From Aminipila luticellarii (GTDB taxonomy: Bacteria > Bacillota > Clostridia > Peptostreptococcales > Anaerovoracaceae): a stretch of 64,000 nt of DNA. Shown here in pieces: positions 1-8,741 of this stretch; the first letter of the stretch is position 1, and each line of letters starts with the position of its first letter. Where the stretch lies: contig NZ_CP035281.1 in NCBI RefSeq assembly GCF_004103735.1, positions 1,798,001-1,862,000 of the forward strand, given 5' to 3'. The notes under the pieces were generated by a model that was not told the origin of the DNA, ran no database searches, and saw only the letters and a list, made by a program, of their open reading frames with translations. The position numbers and the translations under genes are program-made.

Positions 1-1002
1 ATTAATGGATTTGGTAGAATCGGAAGACTGACCTTCAGACACATCTTTGAAGAAGCGGATTTTGAAGTGGTCGCTATTAATGATCTGGCAAAACCGGATA
101 TGCTCGCCTATCTGCTCAAGCACGACAGCGTACAGGGTCAATATACCAAATATACCATTGAAAGTGATGACGACTCCATAACCGTAGGAGGAAAGAGAAT
201 CCGGCTCTATAAAGAGTCCGATCCTGCCAACCTTCCATGGAAGGCCCTGGACGTAGATATCGTTCTGGAATGTACCGGATTCTTTACGTCCAGAGAAAAA
301 GCTCAGGCACACGTGAAGGCCGGTGCAAAAAAAGTCCTGATTTCCGCTCCTGCCGGAAAAGATCTACCCACCATTGTTTACGGCGTAAACGAGAATACAC
401 TGAAAAAAGAGGACAACATTATTTCAGCTGCTTCCTGCACCACCAACTGCCTTGCTCCGATGGCAAAGGCTCTGAACGATTACAGGGAAATCCGAACCGG
501 ATTTATGACGACCATTCACGCTTATACAGGTGATCAAATGATTCTGGATGCCCCCCATCGGAAAAATGACTTCCGCCGTGCCAGAGCGGGCGCCATCAAT
601 ATTGTTCCAAACAGTACCGGTGCGGCAAAAGCCATCGGATTAGTCATCCCGGAGCTTGACGGCAAGCTGATCGGTTCAGCCCAGCGAGTTCCTGTAGCAA
701 GCGGCTCTCTTACCATTCTGGATGCCGTTTTGAAGGATTCTTCAGAAACCGTCACGCTGGAAGGAATCCATGAGGCCATGAGAAAAGAGGCTTCTGCTTC
801 CTTCGGCTATACCGAAGAACAACTGGTCTCCAGCGACATTATCGGAATGGAATACGGCTCCCTTTTCGACGCTACGCAAACCCTTGTTGCCCGCAGCGGA
901 ACCGGCGTATTCGAGGTTCGAGTCGTTGCCTGGTATGACAACGAAAGCAGCTATGTCTGCCAGCTGATCCGAACCATGAAGCATATATCTGCTCTTCTAT
1001 AA
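1..1002 (+). CDS. gap: glyceraldehyde-3-phosphate dehydrogenase, 5' end outside window
   Basis: This enzyme performs the NAD-dependent oxidative phosphorylation of glyceraldehyde 3-phosphate in cytoplasmic glycolysis. The frame is open from base 1, and the first residues, [14 protein letters not shown], are the Rossmann dinucleotide-binding motif, so only a start codon and a few residues are missing. An internal ATG at 67 would lose that motif and is not the start. The catalytic cysteine lies in [12 protein letters not shown]. The substrate-phosphate region TGAAKAIG and the C-terminal [15 protein letters not shown] are also present. About 333 residues are visible, the normal family length. 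A stem-loop terminator follows 13 bases after the stop, so the gene is probably the last of its transcript. Identity is certain. Confidence 0.97.
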   Translation: MNGFGRIGRLTFRHIFEEADFEVVAINDLAKPDMLAYLLKHDSVQGQYTKYTIESDDDSITVGGKRIRLYKESDPANLPWKALDVDIVLECTGFFTSREKAQAHVKAGAKKVLISAPAGKDLPTIVYGVNENTLKKEDNIISAASCTTNCLAPMAKALNDYREIRTGFMTTIHAYTGDQMILDAPHRKNDFRRARAGAINIVPNSTGAAKAIGLVIPELDGKLIGSAQRVPVASGSLTILDAVLKDSSETVTLEGIHEAMRKEASASFGYTEEQLVSSDIIGMEYGSLFDATQTLVARSGTGVFEVRVVAWYDNESSYVCQLIRTMKHISALL

Positions 1003-1015
1003 ATACAAAACGTTG

Positions 1016-1054
1016 AAATCGATGGGACATTTCACAATGTTGCATCGATTTTTT
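1016..1054 (+). terminator. rho-independent terminator after gap
   Basis: The arms AAATCGATG (1016-1024) and CATCGATTT (1043-1051) pair, with a second inner pairing of ACATT with AATGT. The stem runs straight into a T-run. It separates gap from the histidine operon. Confidence 0.85.
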
Positions 1055-1084
1055 GTGTTTTTACACAAATTTTTCTTTTTTCTC

Positions 1085-1125
1085 TTTACTTTATCACATT
1101 AACGTGTTATATTATTATCGTGTTA
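1085..1125 (+). promoter_or_regulatory. putative his operon promoter and operator
   Basis: TTTACT (1085-1090) and TATATT (1108-1113) are separated by 17 bases and fit a vegetative promoter 73 bases before hisZ. The heptamer CGTGTTA occurs at 1103-1109, overlapping the -10 box, and again at 1119-1125 over the likely start site, as expected of a repressor site. About 60 bases of leader remain, too short for a T-box. A TrpR-like HisR repressor is one known type of his regulator in Firmicutes, but its use here is inference. Confidence 0.5.
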
Positions 1126-1185
1126 AATCAAACAGCTGTATTTCCCATAAATTGATACGGAATTCAATCATCAGGAGACTTTAGA

Positions 1186-2310
1186 ATGAATCAAAAAGAA
1201 AGCTTTTTAAAAGAAGAAGAAAAAACCATCCTAAACCTGCGCAGGCTCTATAAAAATTATGGCTATGCCCCATTTAAGATGGCAAAATTTGAAGAATATG
1301 ATCTGTATGCCCGCAACAAGGATTTCCTGCTCAGTGATCAGATTATAACCTTCACCGATACCAACGGCCGGCTGATGGCATTGAAGCCGGATGTAACCCT
1401 TTCCATTATAAAAAATGCAAAGAAGAAAAGCGATTCCATACAAAAATTATATTACAGTGAAAATGTTTACCGGGTTTCCAAGGATACCCATACATATAAA
1501 GAGTTTATGCAGACCGGGCTTGAATGTATAGGAGACATTGATCTCTATCACATGTGTGAAGTGCTTCTGCTGGCCTATAAAAGCCTTGAGCTCATCAGCA
1601 GCCGCTCCATTCTTACTCTTTCTCATATGGGCATCGTCTCCTCACTTCTGGAGGAATTGCATTTGAACGGAGAGCAGGAAAAAATAATCTTTCAATTCAT
1701 CAATGAAAAAAATGCACATGGTATAGAAAAAATGTGCGAACAGACTGGTATGAATCAGGAAATTTATAAAAAGCTGATGGCGTTGATTTCAACCTACGGC
1801 TCCATAGATTCGGTGTTAAAGAAACTACAGCATATCAGTACCAATGAAAAAATGGACTGTTTTATAGAAGAGTTAAAAAGTATAGGTGAAATCTTAAAAT
1901 TAAACGGCTGTGAGCATGTACAAATGGACTTTTCCGTTATCAATGGGATGAACTATTACAACGGAATCGTTTTTCAAGGATTTATAGACGGAATCCCAGC
2001 TGCGGTCCTTTCCGGAGGCCGATATGACAAGCTCTTGCAAAGAATGGACAAACAGGCAGGTGCTATTGGTTTTGCCCTTTACCTGAATCGTCTGGAATAT
2101 TTACCGGATACACAAAGGGCTTATGATGTGGATGTACTGGTGCTTTATTCCTCGGACAAGGATATACAAGCTGTAACAGAAACAGTAGAAGAGCTGAACA
2201 AAAACGGACGGAGCGCTCAGGTACAAAAACAAATTCCTGAAAAGCTCCGGTACAGAAAATTAATTCAAATAAAGGACGGGAGGATTACCAGCTTTGGATC
2301 AGATCATTAA
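1186..2310 (+). CDS. hisZ: ATP phosphoribosyltransferase regulatory subunit HisZ
   Basis: HisZ is a catalytically inactive histidyl-tRNA-synthetase paralogue. It forms a hetero-octamer with short HisG and carries allosteric histidine control of the first step of histidine synthesis. The 374 residues show the class II synthetase-like core, including LMALKPDVTLSI near residue 70 and SGGRYDKLLQRM near residue 280. A true HisRS would be about 420 residues with an anticodon-binding domain. Its position directly before a 219-residue HisG settles the assignment. The start has AGGAG about 9 bases upstream. The end overlaps hisG by 17 bases, suggesting translational coupling. It opens the his operon. 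Confidence 0.93.
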   Translation: MNQKESFLKEEEKTILNLRRLYKNYGYAPFKMAKFEEYDLYARNKDFLLSDQIITFTDTNGRLMALKPDVTLSIIKNAKKKSDSIQKLYYSENVYRVSKDTHTYKEFMQTGLECIGDIDLYHMCEVLLLAYKSLELISSRSILTLSHMGIVSSLLEELHLNGEQEKIIFQFINEKNAHGIEKMCEQTGMNQEIYKKLMALISTYGSIDSVLKKLQHISTNEKMDCFIEELKSIGEILKLNGCEHVQMDFSVINGMNYYNGIVFQGFIDGIPAAVLSGGRYDKLLQRMDKQAGAIGFALYLNRLEYLPDTQRAYDVDVLVLYSSDKDIQAVTETVEELNKNGRSAQVQKQIPEKLRYRKLIQIKDGRITSFGSDH

Positions 2311-2953
2311 TATAGCACTGCCCAAAGGCAGGCTTGGAAAGAAAGTCTATGATATGTTTGCGGCAGCGGGATACCCCTGCCCTTCTATAAGCGATACCAA
2401 CCGGAAGCTAATCTTTGAGAATCCGGAGTCCGGTATTCGGTATTTCTGGGTCAAGCCTTCTGATGTAGCCATCTATGTAGAACGGGGCGCTGCCGACATC
2501 GGAGTTGCCGGAAAAGATATTTTGATGGAATATACGCCGGAGGTCTACGAGCTTCTGGATTTAAATATCGGAAAATGCCGTTTGTCAGTAGCGGCTAAAA
2601 AAGGATTTCGAGATAATACAGATAAAACCCTTCGGGTCGCCACAAAATTTAAAAATATTACCCAGCAATATTACCGAAGCCATTGCCGGGATATTGACAT
2701 CATCAAATTAAACGGTTCCATTGAACTGGCTCCTATTTTAAATCTTTCAGATGTGATCGTTGATATTGTGGAAACAGGAACCACCTTAAGGGAAAATAAC
2801 TTGGAGGTAGTGGAAACGATCCTCCCGATCAGCGCCAGACTGATAGCAAACAAAGCCAATTTTAAATTTAAAAGCAGCCGGATAGAAGATATTTGCAGCC
2901 ATATGAAGCTGCAATGTTCCGCATCAAGCGAAGGAGAAAGGACATATGATTAG
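2294..2953 (+). CDS. hisG: ATP phosphoribosyltransferase catalytic subunit (short form), TTG start
   Basis: HisG condenses ATP with PRPP to phosphoribosyl-ATP, committing carbon to histidine. At 219 residues it is the short form without the C-terminal ACT-like regulatory domain, which requires HisZ, encoded immediately upstream. Visible motifs are INIALPKGRLGKK at the N terminus and the PRPP-binding segment DIVETGTTLREN near residue 158. The start is TTG at 2294, preceded by GGGAGG about 9 bases upstream; translation gives MDQIINIALPKGR, the normal family N terminus. The gene overlaps hisZ and ends 5 bases inside hisD, so the operon is tightly packed. Confidence 0.95.
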   Translation: MDQIINIALPKGRLGKKVYDMFAAAGYPCPSISDTNRKLIFENPESGIRYFWVKPSDVAIYVERGAADIGVAGKDILMEYTPEVYELLDLNIGKCRLSVAAKKGFRDNTDKTLRVATKFKNITQQYYRSHCRDIDIIKLNGSIELAPILNLSDVIVDIVETGTTLRENNLEVVETILPISARLIANKANFKFKSSRIEDICSHMKLQCSASSEGERTYD

Positions 2954-4247
2954 AATTTTATCATACAACGAGATGAACCGTGCAGATATTTTTCAGCGAA
3001 GCACCGTTCCTACAGGCGTGGAAGATACCGTTTCCCGCATCATTCAGCAGGTGAAAGAACAGAAGGATTCCGCCCTGCTGGACTATTGTACACAATTTGA
3101 CGGAGGTGCTCCTGAAAGGCTGGAGGTTTCCGAGGAAGAAATCCGTCAAGCGTTTGAATCGACGGATCCCCAGTTTATTAAAGTCTTAAAAAAAGCTTCT
3201 GACAACATTACTTCCTTCCACAGCTGTCAGATTCGGAACAGCTTTATCCAGAACAAAAGCAGCGGCATTGTTGTAGGTCAGAAAATTGTTCCTTTAGACA
3301 GGGTCGGACTTTACGTACCCGGCGGTACGGCTGCGTATCCTTCCTCTGTGCTCATGAACTGTATTCCTGCCAAAATAGCCGGCGTAAAAGAAATTATTAT
3401 GGTAACGCCCGGTAAAAACGGAACGGTTCCTCCGGCTATTCTATCTGCGGCTAAAATAGCCGGTGTCCACCGCATCTTCAAAGTAGGGGGCGCCCAGGCG
3501 GTCGCAGCTTTAGCCTATGGCACAGAGACTATTCCTAAAGTGGATAAAATAGTGGGTCCGGGCAATGCCTTTGTAGCCGAAGCAAAAAAACAAGTATTTG
3601 GCAGCGTGGACATTGATATGATTGCCGGGCCCAGTGAAATTTTGATTATAGCAGATCAATCCTGTCAGGCCGGACAGGTGGCGGCCGACATGCTTTCTCA
3701 GGCAGAGCATGACAAAATGGCCAGTGCTGTTTTAGTGACCGACAGTCCAAGGCTGGCTGAATCGGTCCGATCGGAGCTTGAACGGCAGCTTTCAGTTCTT
3801 CCTCGAGAGGAAATCGCTCGTTCCTCTATTGAAAATAACGGCAAAATTATCGTCGCTCCGAACCTTGAAACGGCTATAGACATTGCCAATGAAATCGCTC
3901 CGGAGCATTTGGAGCTTTGTGTAGACAATCCCTTCGACTATTTAGACCGTATCCGCCACGCAGGTTCTGTTTTCTTAGGGAAAAATTGCCCTGAGGCTCT
4001 TGGGGATTATATGGCAGGCCCGAACCATACCCTTCCCACAAGCGGTACTGCCAGATTTTCAAGCCCTCTTTCCGTAGATGATTTTGTGAAGAAATATCAA
4101 TACACATACTACACAAAAGCGGCTCTTTCCGCCGCAGCAGACGATATTATTTACTTCGCCGAGCAGGAAGGTCTGTCTGCTCACGCAAGAAGCGTTTCCG
4201 TCCGGCTTGCGGAAGATCTGGAAGACGGAAAGGATGGGATGGGATGA
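2946..4247 (+). CDS. hisD: histidinol dehydrogenase
   Basis: HisD catalyses the last two steps of histidine synthesis, oxidising L-histidinol to histidinal and then histidine with two NAD. The 433 residues match family length. Diagnostic segments are [17 protein letters not shown], the signature around [14 protein letters not shown] and [18 protein letters not shown], and the zinc and base region [14 protein letters not shown]. It starts with ATG inside the last codons of hisG. Its stop is joined to hisC by an ATGA overlap. No frameshift is seen. Identity is certain from motifs and operon position. Confidence 0.97.
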   Translation: MIRILSYNEMNRADIFQRSTVPTGVEDTVSRIIQQVKEQKDSALLDYCTQFDGGAPERLEVSEEEIRQAFESTDPQFIKVLKKASDNITSFHSCQIRNSFIQNKSSGIVVGQKIVPLDRVGLYVPGGTAAYPSSVLMNCIPAKIAGVKEIIMVTPGKNGTVPPAILSAAKIAGVHRIFKVGGAQAVAALAYGTETIPKVDKIVGPGNAFVAEAKKQVFGSVDIDMIAGPSEILIIADQSCQAGQVAADMLSQAEHDKMASAVLVTDSPRLAESVRSELERQLSVLPREEIARSSIENNGKIIVAPNLETAIDIANEIAPEHLELCVDNPFDYLDRIRHAGSVFLGKNCPEALGDYMAGPNHTLPTSGTARFSSPLSVDDFVKKYQYTYYTKAALSAAADDIIYFAEQEGLSAHARSVSVRLAEDLEDGKDGMG

Positions 4248-5308
4248 GCCGATTTCTGAATAAAAAATATCGGGGGCTTGAAGTCTATACCCCCGGCGAA
4301 CAGCCTCAGGATGTTCCGTATATCAAGCTGAACACCAATGAATCCCCTTTTCCTCCGGCTCCAAAGGTACTGGATATTCTAAGCCGTCGTGAAATAGAAA
4401 AGCTTCGATTGTATTCAGACCCTGCATGTACATCACTGATCAATAGGCTTGCTGAGCTATACGGGGTTCTGCCGCAGCAGCTATACGTTTCCAACGGCTC
4501 GGATGAAATCTTAAATTTTGCTTTTATGGCCTTTGGAGGAAAGGACGTTGAAGCCGCTTTTCCGGATATCAGCTATGGATTTTACAAGGTCTTTGCCGCT
4601 CTCCATGGTATCCGATATACTGAAATTCCTGTAAAAGCGGACTTCTCTATCGATTATCGGGATTACTGCCATCTCCATAAATTAATTGTTCTGGCGAATC
4701 CCAATGCCCCTACCGGCCTGACCTTATCCGTTTCTGAAATAGAGGAGATCGTCAAGACCAATCCGGCTCATGTAGTAGTTGTTGACGAAGCGTATGTGGA
4801 TTTTGGAGCAGAGTCCTGTTATCCATTGATCAATCGGTATCCGAATCTTTTAGTCGTGCAGACCTTTTCCAAATCCCGCTCCATGGCGGGCGCACGTCTG
4901 GGCTTTGCTTTGGGTTCCGAAGAGCTGATTGACGACCTGAATAAAATCAAATATTCCACCAATCCCTATAATGTGAACCGTTTGACGCTCCTTGCCGGAG
5001 AAGCCTCCGTGGATTCTGACGAATATTATAGGGATCGATGCCGCAAAATTACTGAAATCAGAAGCTATACTTCAAAGGAACTGAAAGGTATGGGCTTTAC
5101 CGTGCTTCCTTCCAAAGCCAACTTTATCTTTGCTGAACGGAAAGATATAAAAGGTTCCTATATCTACGAGGAATTGAAGAAAAGGGGTATTCTGATCCGC
5201 CACTTTACAGCCCCGCGAATTGAGAATTACAACCGCATTACCATTGGTACCCTGGAAGAAATGAATATCTTATTAAATCAATTAAGAATTATTATAAATA
5301 GAAAGTAA
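4244..5308 (+). CDS. hisC: histidinol-phosphate aminotransferase
   Basis: HisC is a PLP-dependent fold-type I aminotransferase that moves the glutamate amino group to imidazole-acetol phosphate, giving histidinol phosphate. The 354 residues contain KLNTNESPFPPAP at the N terminus, NPNAPTG for cofactor and substrate binding, VVVDEAYVDF, and TFSKSRSMAGARLGF, which carries the PLP lysine and phosphate-binding arginine. The ATG overlaps the hisD stop, and 12 bases separate the end from hisB. No histidinol-phosphatase gene lies in this operon, so the product must be dephosphorylated by an enzyme encoded elsewhere. Confidence 0.96.
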   Translation: MSRFLNKKYRGLEVYTPGEQPQDVPYIKLNTNESPFPPAPKVLDILSRREIEKLRLYSDPACTSLINRLAELYGVLPQQLYVSNGSDEILNFAFMAFGGKDVEAAFPDISYGFYKVFAALHGIRYTEIPVKADFSIDYRDYCHLHKLIVLANPNAPTGLTLSVSEIEEIVKTNPAHVVVVDEAYVDFGAESCYPLINRYPNLLVVQTFSKSRSMAGARLGFALGSEELIDDLNKIKYSTNPYNVNRLTLLAGEASVDSDEYYRDRCRKITEIRSYTSKELKGMGFTVLPSKANFIFAERKDIKGSYIYEELKKRGILIRHFTAPRIENYNRITIGTLEEMNILLNQLRIIINRK

Positions 5309-5320
5309 AGGAAATCTGCC

Positions 5321-5911
5321 ATGAGAATCAGCGAATGTAACCGAAAAACAACGGAAACCGACATCCGGCTTACCATTAATCTGGACGGATCCGGGGAAAG
5401 TACGATTTCAACCGGATGCGGTTTTTTAGATCACATGCTCACCCTATTTGCCCATCATGGGAACTTTGACGTCGCCATAGCATGCGCGGGTGACACATAT
5501 GTTGATGATCACCACACCGTGGAGGATATCGGCATCTGTCTCGGAACCGCTTTTTCAAAAGCTCTCGGAAACAAGTGCGGTATCCGCAGATACGGTCACA
5601 TCCTCCTTCCTATGGATGAGGCGCTCCTCCTCTGTGCGGCGGATTTATCCGGAAGAAGCTTTCTCTCTTGCGAGCTTCAAATTCCCTCAGAGAAAGTGGG
5701 AACATTTGATACGGAATTGACCGAGGAATTTTTTCTTGCTTTTGTGCGGGCAGCCAACGTGACTCTGCATATAAAACAGCTTTCAGGAAAGAATTCCCAC
5801 CATATTATAGAAGGAAGCTTTAAAGCTTTCGCACGGGTTCTGGCGCAGGCTGTCCGAATCGATGAGGAACATAAAGACGACATTCCTTCTACCAAAGGAG
5901 TATTGATATGA
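5321..5911 (+). CDS. hisB: imidazoleglycerol-phosphate dehydratase
   Basis: This enzyme dehydrates imidazoleglycerol phosphate to imidazole-acetol phosphate using a dimanganese centre. At 196 residues it is the monofunctional form, without the histidinol-phosphatase domain of the enterobacterial HisB fusion. Metal-binding histidine motifs are visible in GFLDHMLTLFAHHG, DDHHTVEDIGI and SHHIIEGSFKAFAR. The RBS AAAGGAAA lies ahead of the ATG. The stop overlaps the hisH start as ATGA. Confidence 0.97.
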   Translation: MRISECNRKTTETDIRLTINLDGSGESTISTGCGFLDHMLTLFAHHGNFDVAIACAGDTYVDDHHTVEDIGICLGTAFSKALGNKCGIRRYGHILLPMDEALLLCAADLSGRSFLSCELQIPSEKVGTFDTELTEEFFLAFVRAANVTLHIKQLSGKNSHHIIEGSFKAFARVLAQAVRIDEEHKDDIPSTKGVLI

Positions 5912-6531
5912 TTGTAATTATAGATTATGGTCTGGGCAACCTCTTTTCCTTAAAGAGTGCTTTTGCCTCCATCGGGGAACAAGCCGTCATAAGCGGAGAA
6001 AAGGACATCATCCGAAGAGCCGACCGGATTCTGCTGCCCGGTGTGGGTGCCTTTGGCGATGCAGCTTTAAAACTAAGAGAAAGGGCTTTAGATGGCCTCA
6101 TTAAGGAAGAAGTAAGCAAAGGGAAGCCCTTACTGGGAATATGTCTGGGTATGCAGCTTCTCTTTGAAAGCAGTGAAGAGCACGGCTGTCATACCGGCTT
6201 AGGGCTGATCGAGGGACAAATAAAGCCCATTGCCGAAACTGTCCCTGCTCATTTAAAAATTCCTCATATTGGCTGGAATGCCCTGCATTTCCCCGAAGAT
6301 AAAGAAAAAAGCCCCATTTTTAAGTATATAAAGGAACAGGATTGTGTATATTTCGTCCATTCCTATCACGCTGTCGGCTGCAAGGAAACCGTAACAGCTA
6401 CTACCGAATATGGAAGCGAGCTGACCGCTGCTGTGGGGTATCATCAGGTGTACGGCTGTCAATTCCACCCGGAAAAAAGCGGTCTAACAGGTCTGAATAT
6501 TTTAAAAGCATTTTGTGAGATTGGAGATTGA
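5908..6531 (+). CDS. hisH: imidazole glycerol phosphate synthase, glutaminase subunit
   Basis: HisH releases ammonia from glutamine and channels it to HisF for imidazole ring formation. The 207 residues form a class I glutamine amidotransferase. The nucleophilic cysteine is in GICLGMQLLFE, and the histidine and glutamate of the triad are in CQFHPEKSGLTG. YGLGNLFS at the N terminus is typical. It is coupled to hisB by an ATGA overlap. hisA lies between it and hisF, which must supply the partner subunit. Confidence 0.96.
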   Translation: MIVIIDYGLGNLFSLKSAFASIGEQAVISGEKDIIRRADRILLPGVGAFGDAALKLRERALDGLIKEEVSKGKPLLGICLGMQLLFESSEEHGCHTGLGLIEGQIKPIAETVPAHLKIPHIGWNALHFPEDKEKSPIFKYIKEQDCVYFVHSYHAVGCKETVTATTEYGSELTAAVGYHQVYGCQFHPEKSGLTGLNILKAFCEIGD

Positions 6532-6533
6532 AC

Positions 6534-7265
6534 ATGAATATATATCCCGCTATTGATTTATATGAGGGCACCGCCGTACGTTTATTCAAAGGCAATTACG
6601 ATAAAATGACGCTTTACGATAAAAATCCCCTTCATACTGCTCTAAAATTTCAATCCCAAGGCAGTTCCTTTCTTCACCTGGTAGATTTAGAAGGTGCAAA
6701 AAATGGGGTACCCGCCAATCTGGATACCATAAAAGAAATTGTTGAAAAGACGAACCTTTTTATACAGCTGGGCGGTGGAATCCGCTGCATGAAAACTGCG
6801 GAAACGTACCTCTCTATGGGCGTTGACCGCGTGATTCTCGGCACGGCTGCTATCACAGAAAAAGGATTTTTGAAGGAAGCCGTAAAAAATTACGGAGCAC
6901 AAATTGCTGTAGGCGTAGACATCAAAGACAGAAAAGTAGCCATAAAAGGCTGGACAGAGCTTTCCCCGTACAGCTGCGAGGACTTCTGCCGCCAAATGCA
7001 GGCTATGGGCGTTCAAACGATCATCTGCACAGATGTCTCAAAAGACGGCGCCATGAGAGGAACCAATCGGGAACTGTACCGGCAGCTTTCCCATATCTGT
7101 TCCATAGATATTATCGCGTCCGGAGGGGTATCGACCCTGGAAGATATCCGGGCGCTTTCCGATATGCAGCTTCACGGAGCCATCCTGGGAAAGGCCTTAT
7201 ATACCGAAGCTCTTTACCTGCCCGAAGCCATAGAAGCAGCCAAAGGAAAGGAGCTGTTAAAATGA
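6534..7265 (+). CDS. hisA: ProFAR isomerase HisA
   Basis: HisA is a (beta/alpha)8 isomerase that opens the ribose ring of ProFAR by an Amadori rearrangement to give PRFAR, the HisF substrate. I place the start at ATG 6534 (MNIYPAIDLYEG) rather than the in-frame TTG at 6528. GGAG at 6523-6526 is correctly spaced only for the ATG, and the N terminus then matches the family. Half-barrel phosphate motifs are LGGGIRCMKT and IIASGGVSTLEDI. The 243 residues are of normal length. The stop overlaps the hisF start. Confidence 0.96.
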   Translation: MNIYPAIDLYEGTAVRLFKGNYDKMTLYDKNPLHTALKFQSQGSSFLHLVDLEGAKNGVPANLDTIKEIVEKTNLFIQLGGGIRCMKTAETYLSMGVDRVILGTAAITEKGFLKEAVKNYGAQIAVGVDIKDRKVAIKGWTELSPYSCEDFCRQMQAMGVQTIICTDVSKDGAMRGTNRELYRQLSHICSIDIIASGGVSTLEDIRALSDMQLHGAILGKALYTEALYLPEAIEAAKGKELLK

Positions 7266-8017
7266 TTACCAAACGAATTATTCCCTGTCTTGACGTACGA
7301 AACGGCCGGGTCGTCAAGGGGATGAACTTTACCGGACTGGCAGATGTATCCTCTCCGATAGAACTGGCCAAATACTATTCTGACAACGGTGCTGATGAAC
7401 TGGTCTTTTATGACATAACGGCCTCTTCAGAAAATCGGAAGCTCTTTACAGAAGTTCTTTGTCAAGTGGCAGCATGCATTTTTATTCCGCTGACTGTAGG
7501 CGGCGGCATCAGTGCTATAGAGGATTTTGACCGGGTTTTAAAATGCGGCGCCGATAAGGTAAGTGTCAATACCGGGGCTATAAGAAATCCGCAGCTGATC
7601 CGTCAGGCTTCTCTTAAATACGGAAACCAGTGCGTTGTCCTTTCTGCGGATGTGAAACGGGTGAATGGAAAGTTTACCATCTTTTCAGAGGGAGGACGCA
7701 AAAGCGCCGGAATGGACGCTATAGAATGGATTCAAGAAGGCGTCCGCTTAGGGGCGGGAGAAGTCGTGGTGAACAGTATCGATACGGACGGCGTAAAAAA
7801 CGGCTTTGACCTGGAGCTGCTGAGCGCTGTCTGCCGCGTGGTTTCCGTACCCGTGGTTGCTTCCGGTGGTGCGGGCAGTACGAAAGATTTCGTCCGGCTT
7901 TTTAAAATGCTGCCTCAAGTTGATGCCGGTCTTGCCGCTTCTGTTTTTCATTTTGGCGACGTGACCATCAGCGGTTTGAAGTCAGAGCTTCATAAAAATG
8001 GCATTATCGTCCGCTAA
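7262..8017 (+). CDS. hisF: imidazole glycerol phosphate synthase, cyclase subunit
   Basis: HisF is the (beta/alpha)8 cyclase that uses HisH-derived ammonia to turn PRFAR into imidazoleglycerol phosphate and AICAR. The 251 residues include the start RIIPCLDVRNGRVVKG with the catalytic aspartate, a second aspartate in NSIDTDGVKNGFD, and phosphate-binding loops LTVGGGISAIED and VASGGAGSTKDF. The ATG overlaps the hisA stop (ATGA). After the stop, 48 bases separate it from hisIE. Confidence 0.97.
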   Translation: MITKRIIPCLDVRNGRVVKGMNFTGLADVSSPIELAKYYSDNGADELVFYDITASSENRKLFTEVLCQVAACIFIPLTVGGGISAIEDFDRVLKCGADKVSVNTGAIRNPQLIRQASLKYGNQCVVLSADVKRVNGKFTIFSEGGRKSAGMDAIEWIQEGVRLGAGEVVVNSIDTDGVKNGFDLELLSAVCRVVSVPVVASGGAGSTKDFVRLFKMLPQVDAGLAASVFHFGDVTISGLKSELHKNGIIVR

Positions 8018-8065
8018 TAAGTACAGGTTTGGCAGTTACAGCTGCTATAATAAAGGAGAATTTTC

Positions 8066-8719
8066 ATGATAAACATAAATGAATTGAAATTTGATGAAAA
8101 AGGTTTAATTCCTGCCGTTGTAATAGAGGAAGAAACGAAAAAAATACTGACGGTAGCCTATATGAATCGAGCCAGCTTGGAAATATCTATAGAAAGAGGT
8201 CTAACTTGTTTTTGGAGCCGTTCCAGAAACAAGCTCTGGGTAAAAGGAGAAACCTCCAAAAATTTTCAGCACATTATGCGCATTGAAACGGATTGTGACA
8301 GAGATGCTCTTGCTGTCTATGTCAAGAAAGACGGACCTGCCTGTCACTTGGGAACGGATTCTTGTTTTAACGATGCCGTATATATAAACCAACAGGAGAC
8401 GTCCCCTTTCCATTTAAGGCAGCTTTTCCTACTCCTTGAAAACAGGAAATCAGAGAAAAAAGAAGGTTCCTATACGACTTACCTCTTTGAAAAGGGAATT
8501 GATAAAATATTAAAAAAGGTGGGAGAAGAAGCTACAGAGGTAATTATTGCAGCAAAAGCTGATGATAAAAAGGAAACCGTCTATGAAATTGCCGATCTGA
8601 CTTACCACCTTTTGGTACTCATGGTCGAAATGGGCATTTCTCCGGAAGATATTCAGAAGGAGCTGGCTTCACGCCATGTGATCGATCACAAAATTAAACA
8701 GGAAAAAATGACGGAGTGA
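8066..8719 (+). CDS. hisIE: bifunctional PR-AMP cyclohydrolase / PR-ATP pyrophosphatase
   Basis: This fused protein catalyses the second and third steps of histidine synthesis. Residues 1 to about 110 are the HisI cyclohydrolase, with zinc and magnesium ligands in [12 protein letters not shown] and [12 protein letters not shown]. Residues from about 125 to 217 are the HisE pyrophosphatase, with the MazG-like helix motif [15 protein letters not shown] and [14 protein letters not shown]. The fusion length of 217 residues is normal. AAAGGAG lies 8 bases before the ATG. It is the last gene of the operon; only 22 bases separate it from the convergent regulator gene, with no clear terminator seen. 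Confidence 0.96.
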   Translation: MININELKFDEKGLIPAVVIEEETKKILTVAYMNRASLEISIERGLTCFWSRSRNKLWVKGETSKNFQHIMRIETDCDRDALAVYVKKDGPACHLGTDSCFNDAVYINQQETSPFHLRQLFLLLENRKSEKKEGSYTTYLFEKGIDKILKKVGEEATEVIIAAKADDKKETVYEIADLTYHLLVLMVEMGISPEDIQKELASRHVIDHKIKQEKMTE

Positions 8720-8741
8720 GCGGCTCCTCCCACTCACCCCT

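Noticed and set aside
8720-8741. GTGAG/CTCAC stem between hisIE and the LuxR gene
   Set aside because: The stem is only five pairs and has no T-run on either strand.
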